Part shown: positions 55,235-64,000 of the stretch, in pieces
Layout of the letters: each line of letters opens with the position of its first letter
How positions within the stretch are numbered: the first letter of the stretch is position 1
NCBI RefSeq assembly: GCF_006385255.1
Contig: NZ_VFJE01000053.1
Coordinates: 248,001 to 312,000 of the forward strand
Direction: 5' to 3'
DNA from: Flavobacterium microcysteis
GTDB taxonomy: Bacteria > Bacteroidota > Bacteroidia > Flavobacteriales > Flavobacteriaceae
DNA: 64,000 nucleotides
Program-made: the position numbers and the translations under genes
Notes under the pieces: model-generated
Databases searched by the model: none
The model's input: only the letters and a program-made list of their open reading frames with translations
What the model was told of the DNA's origin: nothing

Positions 55235-55879
55235 ATGAAAAAAACAGTTTTATTCTTATTCTTATCATTGGTGATGATAGGATGCAAAGACGAGAAAAAC
55301 GAGAAACCTTCTGAAAAAGCGGCCGAAGAAACCCAGATGTTAAGGCCTAATGACCACGAATGTCTTACTCTGGAACAGTATGATCTTTTACCTACAACTG
55401 AAGAAAAAGAAGACTGGCTCCGTAAATATGGCAAAGCAGTTTGCGATAATATTCTATTTGAAGCTACCTTAAAAACCCATACTATTAAAACGGGTGAGTT
55501 TACGCCTAATCCAAGTGGAAGTTTAAAGAAGGATTGGAGTGACATAGAAAGCATGACAAAGCAGTATTCTGTATATGACCGTTACCTAAGTTTTGATGTA
55601 GATGCTGTAAAAAAGAAAATTAACAGTATCAAAATTGTCCCAACTTTTGACAAAAAGATATCGTGTTATTCTCTTGCTCTACTTAGAGCCATTGCTAAAG
55701 AAAATAATGGCAGCAATATTTCTTTTGAATTTATCTATGCAACAATAAAAGCCGGAAAAGAGACAATTATAATGAAAGTAACCGATTTGAATGGGAAAAG
55801 TTCTTATTATGACTATTCTGACGAGCCTATGAAAAAGAACGATCCTATAATAATGCGTAGTGTAAAATCTCCTCTATAA
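55235..55879 (+). CDS. Hypothetical lipoprotein of the two-component cluster
   Basis: A 214-residue protein with a lipoprotein signal (KKTVLFLFLSLVMIGC, lipobox MIGC, Cys17, then KDEKNEK). The mature part has CLTLEQYDLLPTTEEKEDWLRKYGKAVCDN with a Cys pair and a later DKKISCYSLALLRAIAKENNG; no family recognised. First gene of a probable four-gene operon: 20 bases to the membrane protein, which overlaps the kinase, which is 2 bases from the regulator. It could be an envelope sensor or an output of the system. Confidence 0.7.
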   Translation: MKKTVLFLFLSLVMIGCKDEKNEKPSEKAAEETQMLRPNDHECLTLEQYDLLPTTEEKEDWLRKYGKAVCDNILFEATLKTHTIKTGEFTPNPSGSLKKDWSDIESMTKQYSVYDRYLSFDVDAVKKKINSIKIVPTFDKKISCYSLALLRAIAKENNGSNISFEFIYATIKAGKETIIMKVTDLNGKSSYYDYSDEPMKKNDPIIMRSVKSPL

Positions 55880-55899
55880 ATTTTAATCCGCAAGCAGTA

Positions 55900-56550
55900 A
55901 TGATTAATTTTGTTTATCACTTTCTTTCGCCATTAAAGATTATTGTCCTTCTGACATTACTTTCTGGCCTGCTATTCCTGGACAAAAAAAGACAAATTCA
56001 CAGGCATTTGCTTGCAATTCTTTGGGTTTGTTTTCTCACAGAAGTTATAAATTCAATTTTAATCGTTAACAAAAAATCCATTGTGCTTTGTGTAAGTATA
56101 AGCATAATTATACACCATGGATTATGGCTTTGGATGCTCGCAAAAAATGCAGCGAAAAAAAACGCTGCATTTCTTTTGTTAGGCTGCTTTTTACTTTTTG
56201 GGCTCATTAACCTGGGCTTTTTAGACGGAACAAAAAAATTCAATTATTACACCTTTGTTGTGGGTGCCTTTTTATACATAATCATCTTTATTTATGAAAG
56301 CTTTTGCAGGCTCAGACAGGAAAATTTTGATTTCTTCCTGTCCAATACTTTTATACTGCTAACGGCTCCTGTCCTATTTTTTTTCGGCCTAAGCTTTATG
56401 TTTGGGTTTAACAGTAAAAATGTCACCTCTTATCTTCTATTTGGGCAACTAAAGTTATATACCTTCATTTCTTATTTTGTAAACATTATTTACTATTCCC
56501 TTATAAACCTTTATATTTATCGTGAAAAAAAGCTGAGACATGTTGAATAA
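55900..56550 (+). CDS. Six-helix membrane protein of the two-component cluster
   Basis: A 216-residue integral membrane protein with about six to seven hydrophobic segments (ending with YTFISYFVNIIYYSLINLYIYREKK) and short loops, with no catalytic motif. The sequence style matches the membrane-sensor halves often fused to histidine kinases in Bacteroidota, but here it is a separate gene whose end overlaps the kinase start by 11 bases. I infer that it supplies signal perception for the kinase. No named family recognised. Confidence 0.72.
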   Translation: MINFVYHFLSPLKIIVLLTLLSGLLFLDKKRQIHRHLLAILWVCFLTEVINSILIVNKKSIVLCVSISIIIHHGLWLWMLAKNAAKKNAAFLLLGCFLLFGLINLGFLDGTKKFNYYTFVVGAFLYIIIFIYESFCRLRQENFDFFLSNTFILLTAPVLFFFGLSFMFGFNSKNVTSYLLFGQLKLYTFISYFVNIIYYSLINLYIYREKKLRHVE

Positions 56551-57316
56551 TGTAGCCTTCGGAATCATCATCGGGTTGCTTTTTATCAGCCTGCTAATCC
56601 TCTTTTGTGTGGTATTGGTAAAACTATATATCCGTAAGATCAAAAACTACACGGAAGTCATTTACCAAAAAGACATCGATTTTCAGAAAACAGTAAACCA
56701 GACGATTCTTGAAACCCAGGAGCAGGTATTGCAGAACATTTCTCAAGACCTTCATGATGATGCCGGACAACAGCTTACTTATATTAATTTCCAGATTGAA
56801 AACCTGAAACTCGATTCGCCGGAACTGAACCAGACTTTGCAACCTTTGTCGCAATCAGTTAGCAATCTTTCGCAATCCATCCGAAACATTAGCCATTCCC
56901 TAAACAACCAGATGCTTCTGCAACAAGACCTGGTAAAAGCCATAGAATCCGAAATCATACGCCTACAAAAAAGTTCAATTCCTATCCATTTTGAACTCAA
57001 AGGAAAAGATAAACGGATATTCTCAACAAACGAAAAGATTGTCATCTATAGAATTTTTCAGGAAATCATGAACAACTGTTTCAAACATTCCAAAGCCAGC
57101 CAGATTGAAATACGATTGAGAGCCAGTCCTAACTTTGAAATGGCTATTTCTGATAATGGAAAAGGATTTGACTATGAAAAAATCAAAAATAGCCCTACCA
57201 CAATGGGATTACAGAACATAATCAGCCGTGCTGCTATTATTGATTATTCTGTAAACATCTGGTCAGAAAATGAAAAAGGAACAAAAATCAGGCTTTCAGA
57301 AAACAAACTCCCCTAA
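56540..57316 (+). CDS. NarX/LiaS-type sensor histidine kinase (HisKA_3)
   Basis: A 258-residue kinase. One N-terminal membrane helix (about 4-26), a short coiled linker, then the HisKA_3 dimerisation domain with phospho-His in SQDLHDDAGQQLTYI (about 73), and an HATPase_c domain with N box EIMNNCFKHSKA and G box DNGKGFDYEK plus TMGLQNI. It has no sensor domain of its own; the preceding six-helix protein, overlapping by 11 bases, probably provides one. The NarL-type regulator follows after 2 bases, its obvious partner. Confidence 0.92.
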   Translation: MLNNVAFGIIIGLLFISLLILFCVVLVKLYIRKIKNYTEVIYQKDIDFQKTVNQTILETQEQVLQNISQDLHDDAGQQLTYINFQIENLKLDSPELNQTLQPLSQSVSNLSQSIRNISHSLNNQMLLQQDLVKAIESEIIRLQKSSIPIHFELKGKDKRIFSTNEKIVIYRIFQEIMNNCFKHSKASQIEIRLRASPNFEMAISDNGKGFDYEKIKNSPTTMGLQNIISRAAIIDYSVNIWSENEKGTKIRLSENKLP

Positions 57317-57318
57317 AC

Positions 57319-57978
57319 ATGGAAAAAATTACGATTGGCATTATAGACGACCACAAAATTGTAAGACAGGGATTAAAAGAGCTCTTGCAAAAAATAAGCA
57401 ATTTTGCCGTAACTGTAGAATTTGATAATGGTACCGATTTCCTGGCATCACTGCCGTTGGAAAATCAGCCGAACCTATTTATTTTAGATTATTCCATGCC
57501 GGGAATGAACGGAATTGAAGTATTGAAAGCATTAGAAGAAATAGAAGGCGAATATAAGGTACTGCTACTAACACAACATTTCGACGAGCAGATTATCGAT
57601 GCAGCCTACCATCATGGAGCAAGAGGATTTTTGCATAAAAATTGTACGGCCCATGACCTGAAATTTGCCATTGATAATATCGTAAAAATAGGATACAACA
57701 ACATTTCTGAGATACTAAAACGTATGAGGAACTATGAAACATCGTCTGACAAGGATGCTAAAAGCCAAATTGTATTGTCTGAAAGAGAATTGGAATTTCT
57801 GAAACTGGTTTGTGATGAAAGAGAACTAACCTATGACCAGATGGCCGACAGTATGGGGTTATCCGTAAAATCTATCGAATCCTACCGTACGGCTCTCTTT
57901 GAAAGGTTTGGTATTAAATCAAAAGTGGGACTCGTTTTGTTTTCTTATAAATACCAGATAACACCACCTTTTATCTGA
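57319..57978 (+). CDS. NarL/FixJ-family response regulator
   Basis: A 219-residue regulator. Receiver domain 1-125 with Asp10-Asp11, phospho-acceptor Asp57 (LFILDYSMPGMNG), Thr in LLLTQHF and Lys in FLHKN. A LuxR-type HTH at about 150-212 (LSERELEFLKLVCDERELTYDQMADSMGLSVKSIESYRTALFERFGIKSKVGLVLFSYK, given here by its termini and core). Members bind short inverted repeats as dimers, so the two TAGGG/CCCTA palindromes in the same locus are plausible targets. Last gene of the cluster. Confidence 0.92.
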   Translation: MEKITIGIIDDHKIVRQGLKELLQKISNFAVTVEFDNGTDFLASLPLENQPNLFILDYSMPGMNGIEVLKALEEIEGEYKVLLLTQHFDEQIIDAAYHHGARGFLHKNCTAHDLKFAIDNIVKIGYNNISEILKRMRNYETSSDKDAKSQIVLSERELEFLKLVCDERELTYDQMADSMGLSVKSIESYRTALFERFGIKSKVGLVLFSYKYQITPPFI

Positions 57979-58093
57979 TTGTTAGGAAGAAATTGCTCGC
58001 ACTTGCATTCCTGAATATTTTGTTTCAACAACTCTCTTCTCCAAGAAAGCATTTAAATCTAAAACAGAATAATTCATCATTCTAAAGAATGCT

Positions 58094-58101
58094 TATCTTT
58101 G
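58094..58101 (+). promoter_or_regulatory. -7 promoter element of purK-purE
   Basis: Perfect TATCTTTG (TAnnTTTG). Predicted transcript start about 58108, so the ATG at 58089 would be upstream of the message and the ATG at 58122 is the real start. No clear -33 box. Confidence 0.5.
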
Positions 58102-58121
58102 CAGCAAACAACAACACAACA

Positions 58122-59279
58122 ATGAATTACTTCTCATCCGATTTCAAGCTCGGAATACTAGGCGGAGGACAGCTTGGCAAAATGCTTCTGGCCGACACCC
58201 GAAAATTTGATATACAGACTTATGTCTTAGACCCAAGTGAAGAAGCTCCAAGCCGAATGGGTTGCAACAAATTCTACCAAGGCGATCTTATGGATTATGA
58301 TACGGTGTATGAATTTGGCAAAAAAACCGATGTTCTGACTTTTGAAATAGAGTTGGTGAATCTTGAAGCTTTGGAACAACTGGAACAAGAAGGTACAAAA
58401 GTATATCCTTCTCCAAAAACGCTCAGAAACATCCAGAACAAAGGAAGGCAGAAAGATTTTTATAAAACCCATAATATCCCGACAGCTCCTTTTCAACGAT
58501 TTCAGACTCTGGAAGATTTAAAAACCAATCTTGAAAACAACAGCCTTTCTTTACCTTTCGTATGGAAAAGTGCCGAGTTTGGTTATGACGGGAATGGTGT
58601 CAAAATAGTACGTTCTGTATCGGATCTAGCAAACCTGCCAAATGTAGAATGTATTGCGGAAGAAATGATTCCTTTTAAAAATGAATTGGCCGTAATTGTC
58701 GTTCGAAATCCAAAAGGCGAAATCAAGACCTATCCGGTAGTAGAAATGGAATTCCATCCCGAAGCCAATCAGGTAGAATATGTTATTTGTCCAGCGCGTA
58801 TTGATGACAAAGTCGCTGCAAAAGCACGAGAAATAGCATTGAAAGTTTCTGAAGCTTTTGAGCATGTCGGATTACTGGCTGTTGAAATGTTCCAGACAGA
58901 AAATGACGAAATTCTGGTTAATGAAGTAGCACCAAGACCGCATAATTCAGGTCATTACAGCATTGAAGCCAGTTATACTTCTCAGTTTGAAAATCACTTG
59001 CGGGCCATCCTTGACCTGCCTTTGGGCAATACAGAAAGCAAAGTAGCTGGTATCATGGTCAACCTTGTTGGCGAAGAAGGCCACTCAGGTCAGGTAGTTT
59101 ATAAAAACATCGAAGAAATATTAGCTATTGACGGTGTGACTCCTCATATTTACGGAAAACGTGAAACAAGACCATTTAGAAAAATGGGCCATGTTACCAT
59201 CGTAAATGAAGATATTGCCAAAGCCAGAAAAACAGCAGAAGAAGTAAAAAAACTAATACGAGTGATCAGCAATTCATAA
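58122..59279 (+). CDS. purK: 5-(carboxyamino)imidazole ribonucleotide synthase
   Basis: About 385 residues from ATG 58122 (the frame also opens at 58089, upstream of the predicted promoter). An ATP-grasp enzyme that carboxylates AIR to N5-CAIR with ATP and bicarbonate in purine synthesis. Motifs: GILGGGQLGKML at the start, FEIELVN, the ATP-grasp strand FVWKSAEFGYDGNGVKIV, EEMIPFKNELAVIVVRN, and VNEVAPRPHNSGHYSIEA. Followed after 28 bases by purE, its pathway partner. Confidence 0.95.
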   Translation: MNYFSSDFKLGILGGGQLGKMLLADTRKFDIQTYVLDPSEEAPSRMGCNKFYQGDLMDYDTVYEFGKKTDVLTFEIELVNLEALEQLEQEGTKVYPSPKTLRNIQNKGRQKDFYKTHNIPTAPFQRFQTLEDLKTNLENNSLSLPFVWKSAEFGYDGNGVKIVRSVSDLANLPNVECIAEEMIPFKNELAVIVVRNPKGEIKTYPVVEMEFHPEANQVEYVICPARIDDKVAAKAREIALKVSEAFEHVGLLAVEMFQTENDEILVNEVAPRPHNSGHYSIEASYTSQFENHLRAILDLPLGNTESKVAGIMVNLVGEEGHSGQVVYKNIEEILAIDGVTPHIYGKRETRPFRKMGHVTIVNEDIAKARKTAEEVKKLIRVISNS

Positions 59280-59307
59280 GCTGCCACCTTAATTATACCT
59301 TATACCT

Positions 59308-59790
59308 ATGAAAATTGCAATCATAATGGGCTCCATTTCTGACATGCCGGTCATGCAGGAAGCCATCGACATACTAAAAGAATTTGGAATTGAAACTGAA
59401 GTAGACATCGTTTCGGCTCACCGCACACCGGAAAAACTATTCGACTTTAGCAAAAATGCACATACCCGTGGCATTGCTGCGATTGTTGCCGGAGCCGGAG
59501 GCGCAGCACACCTACCTGGAATGGTAGCCTCAATGTCTCCACTTCCCGTAATTGGCGTTCCTGTAAAATCAAGTAACTCTATTGATGGTTGGGACAGCGT
59601 GCTTTCCATTCTTCAAATGCCTGGCGGTGTTCCTGTTGCAACAGTTGCTCTGAATGGTGCTAAAAATGCAGGAATCCTGGCAGCACAAATCATTGGAAGT
59701 AGCGACAAGGCTGTTTTAGACAAAATCATAGCTTATAAAGAAAGCTTAAAACAAGCCGTGCTCAAGGCATCTGAAAATCTGAAAAAATAA
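59308..59790 (+). CDS. purE: N5-carboxyaminoimidazole ribonucleotide mutase
   Basis: A 160-residue class I PurE that moves the carboxyl group of N5-CAIR to give CAIR. Motifs: MGSISDMPVM (usually SxSD), VSAHRTPEKLF with the catalytic His, AGAGGAAHLPGMVAS and GVPVKSS, and SILQMPGGVPVATVA. Full length with ATG start. Second gene of the purK-purE operon, ending in a clear terminator. Confidence 0.96.
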   Translation: MKIAIIMGSISDMPVMQEAIDILKEFGIETEVDIVSAHRTPEKLFDFSKNAHTRGIAAIVAGAGGAAHLPGMVASMSPLPVIGVPVKSSNSIDGWDSVLSILQMPGGVPVATVALNGAKNAGILAAQIIGSSDKAVLDKIIAYKESLKQAVLKASENLKK

Positions 59791-59812
59791 TTTCCTATAA
59801 AAATAATTAGAG

Positions 59813-59839
59813 ACCAAGCCCATACAGGCTTGGTTTTTT
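59813..59839 (+). terminator. Intrinsic terminator of purK-purE
   Basis: ACCAAGCC (59813-59820) pairs with GGCTTGGT (59827-59834) around CATACA, followed by a T run. Confidence 0.85.
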
Positions 59840-59977
59840 ATTTTAAACCTCAACGTTTTCATAACGCCATAGGTATTTACTTTCCAATTTTATACTTTTG
59901 GAAACAGCATGCCGGAATAACATTTCCCATGCCTGAAACTTATCTTCTATTTACAGAATATTTAAAAAGACCCTGAT

Positions 59978-62005
59978 ATGTCAGTTCTTACTAAAAAATT
60001 TACAACAAAATACGATACTGCTCCTTTTTCTCAAATCAAGAATGAGGATTTCCTACCGGCTTTTAAAGAAGCTATTGCGAGCGCAAAACAAGAAGTAGAC
60101 GGAATAGTCAATAATCCTGAAGCACCAACATTTGAAAATACCATAGAAGCCATGGCTTTTAGTGGCGCTGCTTTGGACAGAATCTCTAGTATTTTCTTCA
60201 ACCTGCATTCTGCTGAGACAAACGACGAAATACAAAAAATCGCACAGGAAGTTTCTCCATTATTATCCGAATTCGGAAATGACATTCGCCTGAATGCCGA
60301 TTTGTTTAAAAAGGTAAAAGCGGTTTATGACAACAAAGACAGCCTTTCGCTTACGGCAGAACAGGCAACTTTGCTAGACAAACAATACAAAAGCTTTTCA
60401 AGAAACGGAGCTAATTTAGCTGAAGACAAAAAAAATGAACTGCGTGAAATTGACAAAGAGCTTTCGAAACTAAGCCTAGAGTTTGGCGAAAACGTACTGT
60501 CAGAAACACACGCTTTCGAACTTCATATCACAGATGAAAAAGATCTTTCCGGATTGCCGGAAGGAACCATTGAAGCTGCAAAAGAACTGGCTCAAAGCCA
60601 CGAAAAAGAAGGCTGGATTTTTTCACTCGACTATCCGAGTTATGTTCCTTTTATGACCTATGCCGATAACAGGGAACTCCGCAAAAAAATGGCAATTGCT
60701 TTTGGCTCAAAAGGTTTTCAGAAAAACGAACATGACAATCAGGAAATAGTACTTCAAATTGCCAGACTCCGATTTGAAAGAGCCAAGCTTTTAGGCTATG
60801 CTTCACATGCCCATTTCGTGTTGGAAGAAAGAATGGCTGAAAGTCCTGAAAAAGTCAACTCTTTTCTTAATGACCTATTGGCAAAAGCACGTCCGGCAGC
60901 TGAAAAAGAATTCATTCAGTTAACAGCCTTTGCCAAAAAACTAGATGCCATTGATCAGCTTGAAAAATGGGATGGAGCTTATTATTCCGAAAAACTAAAA
61001 CAGCAACTGTTCAATTTAGATGATGAAAAGCTAAAACCATATTTCAAACTGGAAAACGTATTGGAAGGTGCTTTTACCGTAGCCGGAAAATTATACGGAC
61101 TGACTTTCATAGAAATAAATGATATTGAAAAATACCATCCGGAAGTAAAAACTTATGAGGTAAAAGACATCGCAGGCAATCTTGTTTCCGTTTTCTATGC
61201 TGACTTTTTCCCAAGAAAAGGAAAAAGAAACGGCGCATGGATGACTTCATTCAAATCGCAATATGTTTTGGGAGGTAGCAATGAAAGACCACATGTTTCT
61301 ATTGTCTGCAACTTTACAAAACCGACAGAAACCAAACCTTCACTGCTTACGTTTAATGAAGTAACCACATTATTCCACGAATTCGGACATGCCTTGCACG
61401 GAATGTTGGCAGACACCATATACCCGAGCCTTTCAGGAACCAGCGTATATTGGGATTTTGTCGAGTTGCCAAGCCAGATATTTGAAAACTGGTGTTATGA
61501 ACCCGAAGCCTTGGCCCTGTTTGCACGCCATTATCAAACGGGAGAAATCATCCCTACGGAATTTATCCAGAAAATAAAAGAAAGTGCCAGCTTCCAGGAA
61601 GGCATGGCTACTTTAAGACAGTTAAGCTTTGGCTTACTGGATATGGGATGGCATGGTCAGGATCCAACACCTATCAAAGATGTAAAAGAATTTGAAAACA
61701 TTCAGTTTGTCTCAACCAAACTTTATCCTGACGTGAAGGAAAATGCCATGAGCACTTCTTTTTCACACATCTTCCAAGGTGGTTATTCCTCCGGATATTA
61801 TAGCTATAAGTGGGCCGAGGTTTTGGATGCCGATGCTTTCGAATACTTTAAAGAACAAGGGATATTTGATTCTGAAGTTGCTACAAAATTCAAAGAAAAC
61901 ATCCTGTCAAAAGGCGGTACAGAACATCCGATGGTCTTATATAAAAGATTTAGGGGAAGTGAACCAAAGCCCGATGCCTTGCTAAAAAGAGCCGGACTAC
62001 TTTAA
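59978..62005 (+). CDS. M3-family oligopeptidase (Dcp/OpdA type)
   Basis: A 675-residue zinc metallopeptidase. The N-terminal helical half (to about 250) leads to the catalytic domain with HEFGHALHGML at about 465-475 (two His ligands and the catalytic Glu), the third ligand in the downstream ELPSQIFENW region, and FSHIFQGGYSSGYYSYKWAEVLDADAFEYF near the C-terminus, both family signatures. Such enzymes cut oligopeptides, as dipeptidyl carboxypeptidase or oligopeptidase A. No signal peptide, so cytoplasmic. Normal length; single gene with its own terminator. Confidence 0.93.
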   Translation: MSVLTKKFTTKYDTAPFSQIKNEDFLPAFKEAIASAKQEVDGIVNNPEAPTFENTIEAMAFSGAALDRISSIFFNLHSAETNDEIQKIAQEVSPLLSEFGNDIRLNADLFKKVKAVYDNKDSLSLTAEQATLLDKQYKSFSRNGANLAEDKKNELREIDKELSKLSLEFGENVLSETHAFELHITDEKDLSGLPEGTIEAAKELAQSHEKEGWIFSLDYPSYVPFMTYADNRELRKKMAIAFGSKGFQKNEHDNQEIVLQIARLRFERAKLLGYASHAHFVLEERMAESPEKVNSFLNDLLAKARPAAEKEFIQLTAFAKKLDAIDQLEKWDGAYYSEKLKQQLFNLDDEKLKPYFKLENVLEGAFTVAGKLYGLTFIEINDIEKYHPEVKTYEVKDIAGNLVSVFYADFFPRKGKRNGAWMTSFKSQYVLGGSNERPHVSIVCNFTKPTETKPSLLTFNEVTTLFHEFGHALHGMLADTIYPSLSGTSVYWDFVELPSQIFENWCYEPEALALFARHYQTGEIIPTEFIQKIKESASFQEGMATLRQLSFGLLDMGWHGQDPTPIKDVKEFENIQFVSTKLYPDVKENAMSTSFSHIFQGGYSSGYYSYKWAEVLDADAFEYFKEQGIFDSEVATKFKENILSKGGTEHPMVLYKRFRGSEPKPDALLKRAGLL

Positions 62006-62033
62006 CACACAATTATTTGATTTCAAAATACTT

Positions 62034-62068
62034 GGGATTGCCTGCAAAATAAGGCAATCCCTTTTTTT
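62034..62068 (+). terminator. Intrinsic terminator of the M3 peptidase gene
   Basis: GGGATTGCCT (62034-62043) pairs with AGGCAATCCC (62052-62061), followed by seven T. Confidence 0.85.
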
Positions 62069-62157
62069 ATTTGTGTTTTTTGGTTTTACTTGTATGGATA
62101 ACCGTAATTTTTCTTACAGTTTTTCATATATTTGAAATCTCCCTTAAGGATTTGCTT

Positions 62158-64000
62158 ATGAAAAAACTTTACCTGAATTTTATATTTGCATTAATTTTTT
62201 CCTTAAACGCAATCAGCTCTTACGGGCAATTGCCGGATTTCACTCTTACCGTTACCGGAACCGATGAAACTTGTAACAGGAATGGAACTTTATCTTTTAC
62301 GGTATCTGGCACGCATCCAAACGCCAGTATCATCTATACAATTTATAAACTTCCGGTTACGACTCCTTATGCTACAGTTTCTACCAATTCCATATCAGGA
62401 CTTACCGGAGGGACTTACAGGGTTATCGCTACACAGACTTTAGGAACTGAAAACAATCAGAAACAAAAAGACTTCACAATTCATAGTACAGCTTCTTTTT
62501 TAGAATTTAATATGACTTTTACTGATATTGCCTGCAGTCTCAATAGAAACATAGTAGTAAATGTCACCAGCGGGAATCCTATAGGATATGAAATTATTTC
62601 AGGCCCTATAATAAAGCCTCGGCAGACTTCCAACATTTTCACTGATCTTGTAGCGGGAAACTACCTGATTAAAGTTTATGATTCCTGTGGCAATGCAGTA
62701 TCCAGATCCTATACTTTAGTAACTCTCGAAGAAATCCCTAACAATCTTGAAATTTCCGTTGCCACAAAACCTAATACAGAATTGGTTAATTGTAATACGA
62801 TTGGGGCTTCTTATAGTGTAGATGTACTAGCGGGAGCAACGATAAGCTATCCGCTTACTTTTGTATTTACTATTTTCCCTCCAGGAGGCGGCGCTCCTAT
62901 TACACAAACCTACATAGCAAATGGCCCTCAAGAGATCTATACCATAGAGCTCCCATTTTACAATGCGCCCTACAACTATAGTCTCGCCGTTACCGATGGT
63001 TGTGGCAATGTATTCCAACAAGATGTCACGCCAATGAATCCAAGATTTTTTATATTACTGGAACGGCAAACCTTGAGATGTGGCATACAATCCTTTTCGG
63101 TTATAACATCAAACTTTACCTACCCACTAACTATAGAGTTTCTTTCTGCGCCAGCAGGATTCAATCCTTCGGATTATTACCCTTCACACCCTAATTATAA
63201 TTCTAATCCAACTTACGGGGACACGACCAATATACTTCCTGAAGGTTCCTATGTGGTAAAAGTTACTGATGCCTGCGGAAGAACGGCTACAGAGAGTATA
63301 ACCATTGACCATGAAACTGATGCTAAATTTGTAGCTACAGGATCCTGTGGTGCATCTGGCGTTATTTTTGGTGAAATTTTAGGCTCTAATATCGTTTCCG
63401 CAACCATAAACACAGCTCCTTCTGGCTTTACTTTCCCTACTCCCCATAATGTCAATGCCTACATACAAAGCGACGGAGGTATAATTATAACCAATATTCT
63501 TGTTCCTGGACTATACTCTATAACTCTAGTAGACGAATGCGGAAATACTTATACAAAATTTGTCACTGTACCAGTTGGCGGTTCTGGTGCACCAAGAGTG
63601 AATTATCTGGGCGGATGTGAACCCGGATTTGGTTCTGTCTATATAGGAGGAGCACCTGATATACAAATACTGAGTGCTGAATTTGTATCTGTGCCTAGTA
63701 CTTATACCGGACCGATGAATGTTTCTGCTAATATCAGAGGAGCCTTTTTCATGATGAGTTCACTGCCAGTCGGAACCTATCGTATCAAAATAAAAGACTC
63801 TTGTAATGCAGAATATACCCTAACCTTACAAATTAAAGAATATATCGGCAACACGACTTTTGAAGTTGTAGAAGCATGTTCTACTTTTAATATCCGATTT
63901 AACCATACAAATAATAACGGTTCCGTTGTAAACCTCGGATACTGGCTACAAAAGTTCAATCCGGCAACTGGTCAATGGGGTCATCCTAATACAGGTGTTG
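62158..64000 (+). CDS. Large secreted gliding-associated-type protein (partial, runs off the right end)
   Basis: From ATG 62158 an open frame continues 614 codons to the window edge with no stop. It begins with a signal peptide (MKKLYLNFIFALIFSLNAIS, mature start near YGQLPDF). The rest is a series of beta-sandwich repeats of about 90-100 residues. Each has a Cys in phrases such as VYDSCGNAV, VTDGCGNVF, VTDACGRTA, LVDECGNTY and IKDSCNAEY after a GNY/GTY-type turn. This pattern is typical of long flavobacterial surface proteins that end in a gliding-motility-associated or T9SS type B domain, which would lie beyond the window. Likely an adhesin; sorting type unseen. Confidence 0.82.
   Translation, partial: MKKLYLNFIFALIFSLNAISSYGQLPDFTLTVTGTDETCNRNGTLSFTVSGTHPNASIIYTIYKLPVTTPYATVSTNSISGLTGGTYRVIATQTLGTENNQKQKDFTIHSTASFLEFNMTFTDIACSLNRNIVVNVTSGNPIGYEIISGPIIKPRQTSNIFTDLVAGNYLIKVYDSCGNAVSRSYTLVTLEEIPNNLEISVATKPNTELVNCNTIGASYSVDVLAGATISYPLTFVFTIFPPGGGAPITQTYIANGPQEIYTIELPFYNAPYNYSLAVTDGCGNVFQQDVTPMNPRFFILLERQTLRCGIQSFSVITSNFTYPLTIEFLSAPAGFNPSDYYPSHPNYNSNPTYGDTTNILPEGSYVVKVTDACGRTATESITIDHETDAKFVATGSCGASGVIFGEILGSNIVSATINTAPSGFTFPTPHNVNAYIQSDGGIIITNILVPGLYSITLVDECGNTYTKFVTVPVGGSGAPRVNYLGGCEPGFGSVYIGGAPDIQILSAEFVSVPSTYTGPMNVSANIRGAFFMMSSLPVGTYRIKIKDSCNAEYTLTLQIKEYIGNTTFEVVEACSTFNIRFNHTNNNGSVVNLGYWLQKFNPATGQWGHPNTGV

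Overview
The window is chromosomal DNA from a member of the Bacteroidota, most likely Flavobacterium or a close flavobacterial relative. The grounds are AT-rich sequence, type IX secretion (T9SS) C-terminal sorting domains, a SprB-repeat adhesin, an S46 dipeptidyl-peptidase, DUF3667 and DUF1287 proteins, the flavobacterial hpt-adk-obg neighbourhood, and several promoters with the Bacteroidota -7 element TAnnTTTG. The genus is inferred from gene content. No tRNA, rRNA or CRISPR array was seen.

Region 1 (1-9.7 kb) is a mobile accessory island. It opens with the tail of one ORF overlapping a complete tyrosine recombinase, so the recombinases form a coupled array that starts left of the window. 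Next come five minus-strand genes: two HNH-type proteins, a protein with a C-terminal PD-(D/E)XK-like nuclease motif, and a coupled pair made of a protein with an N-terminal Mrr-like nuclease motif and a large helical partner. A small divergent ORF follows. The island ends inside radC, which is cut off exactly where its catalytic HxHPSG motif should be. This makes radC the likely integration site and the cargo a candidate defence locus. The helical-protein/nuclease pair is the best candidate for an undescribed system.

Region 2 (10.4-29.3 kb) is core and envelope biology: a DUF1287 protein, a TPR protein upstream of an Mpl-like murein ligase, a 2185-residue alpha-2-macroglobulin with an inserted carboxypeptidase-regulatory/TonB-plug module, a lipoprotein, an S46 peptidase, an LTA-synthase-like sulfatase-fold enzyme, an S41 peptidase with a DUF5694 protein, and a LytS/LytTR two-component pair.

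Region 3 (29.3-44.3 kb) holds obg, a CBS/CorC membrane protein, adk and hpt on the minus strand. After these come a sorbosone-dehydrogenase-like lipoprotein, a DUF3667 protein, a dicarboxylate symporter convergent with ppk1, a secreted FG-GAP protein, a 34-residue membrane micro-ORF, an HTH regulator with a membrane protein, a phage-tail-collar protein and a signal-less periplasmic-binding-fold protein.

Region 4 (44.4-64 kb) begins with a giant adhesin containing 18 SprB-type repeats. It continues with a zinc alcohol dehydrogenase, a Crp-family regulator, DoxX, DUF2461, and a divergent cluster around a NarL-type two-component system with a separate membrane protein. The intergenic region of that cluster carries two copies of a palindrome. 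purK-purE, an M3 oligopeptidase and the first 614 codons of a large secreted protein that runs off the right end complete the window.
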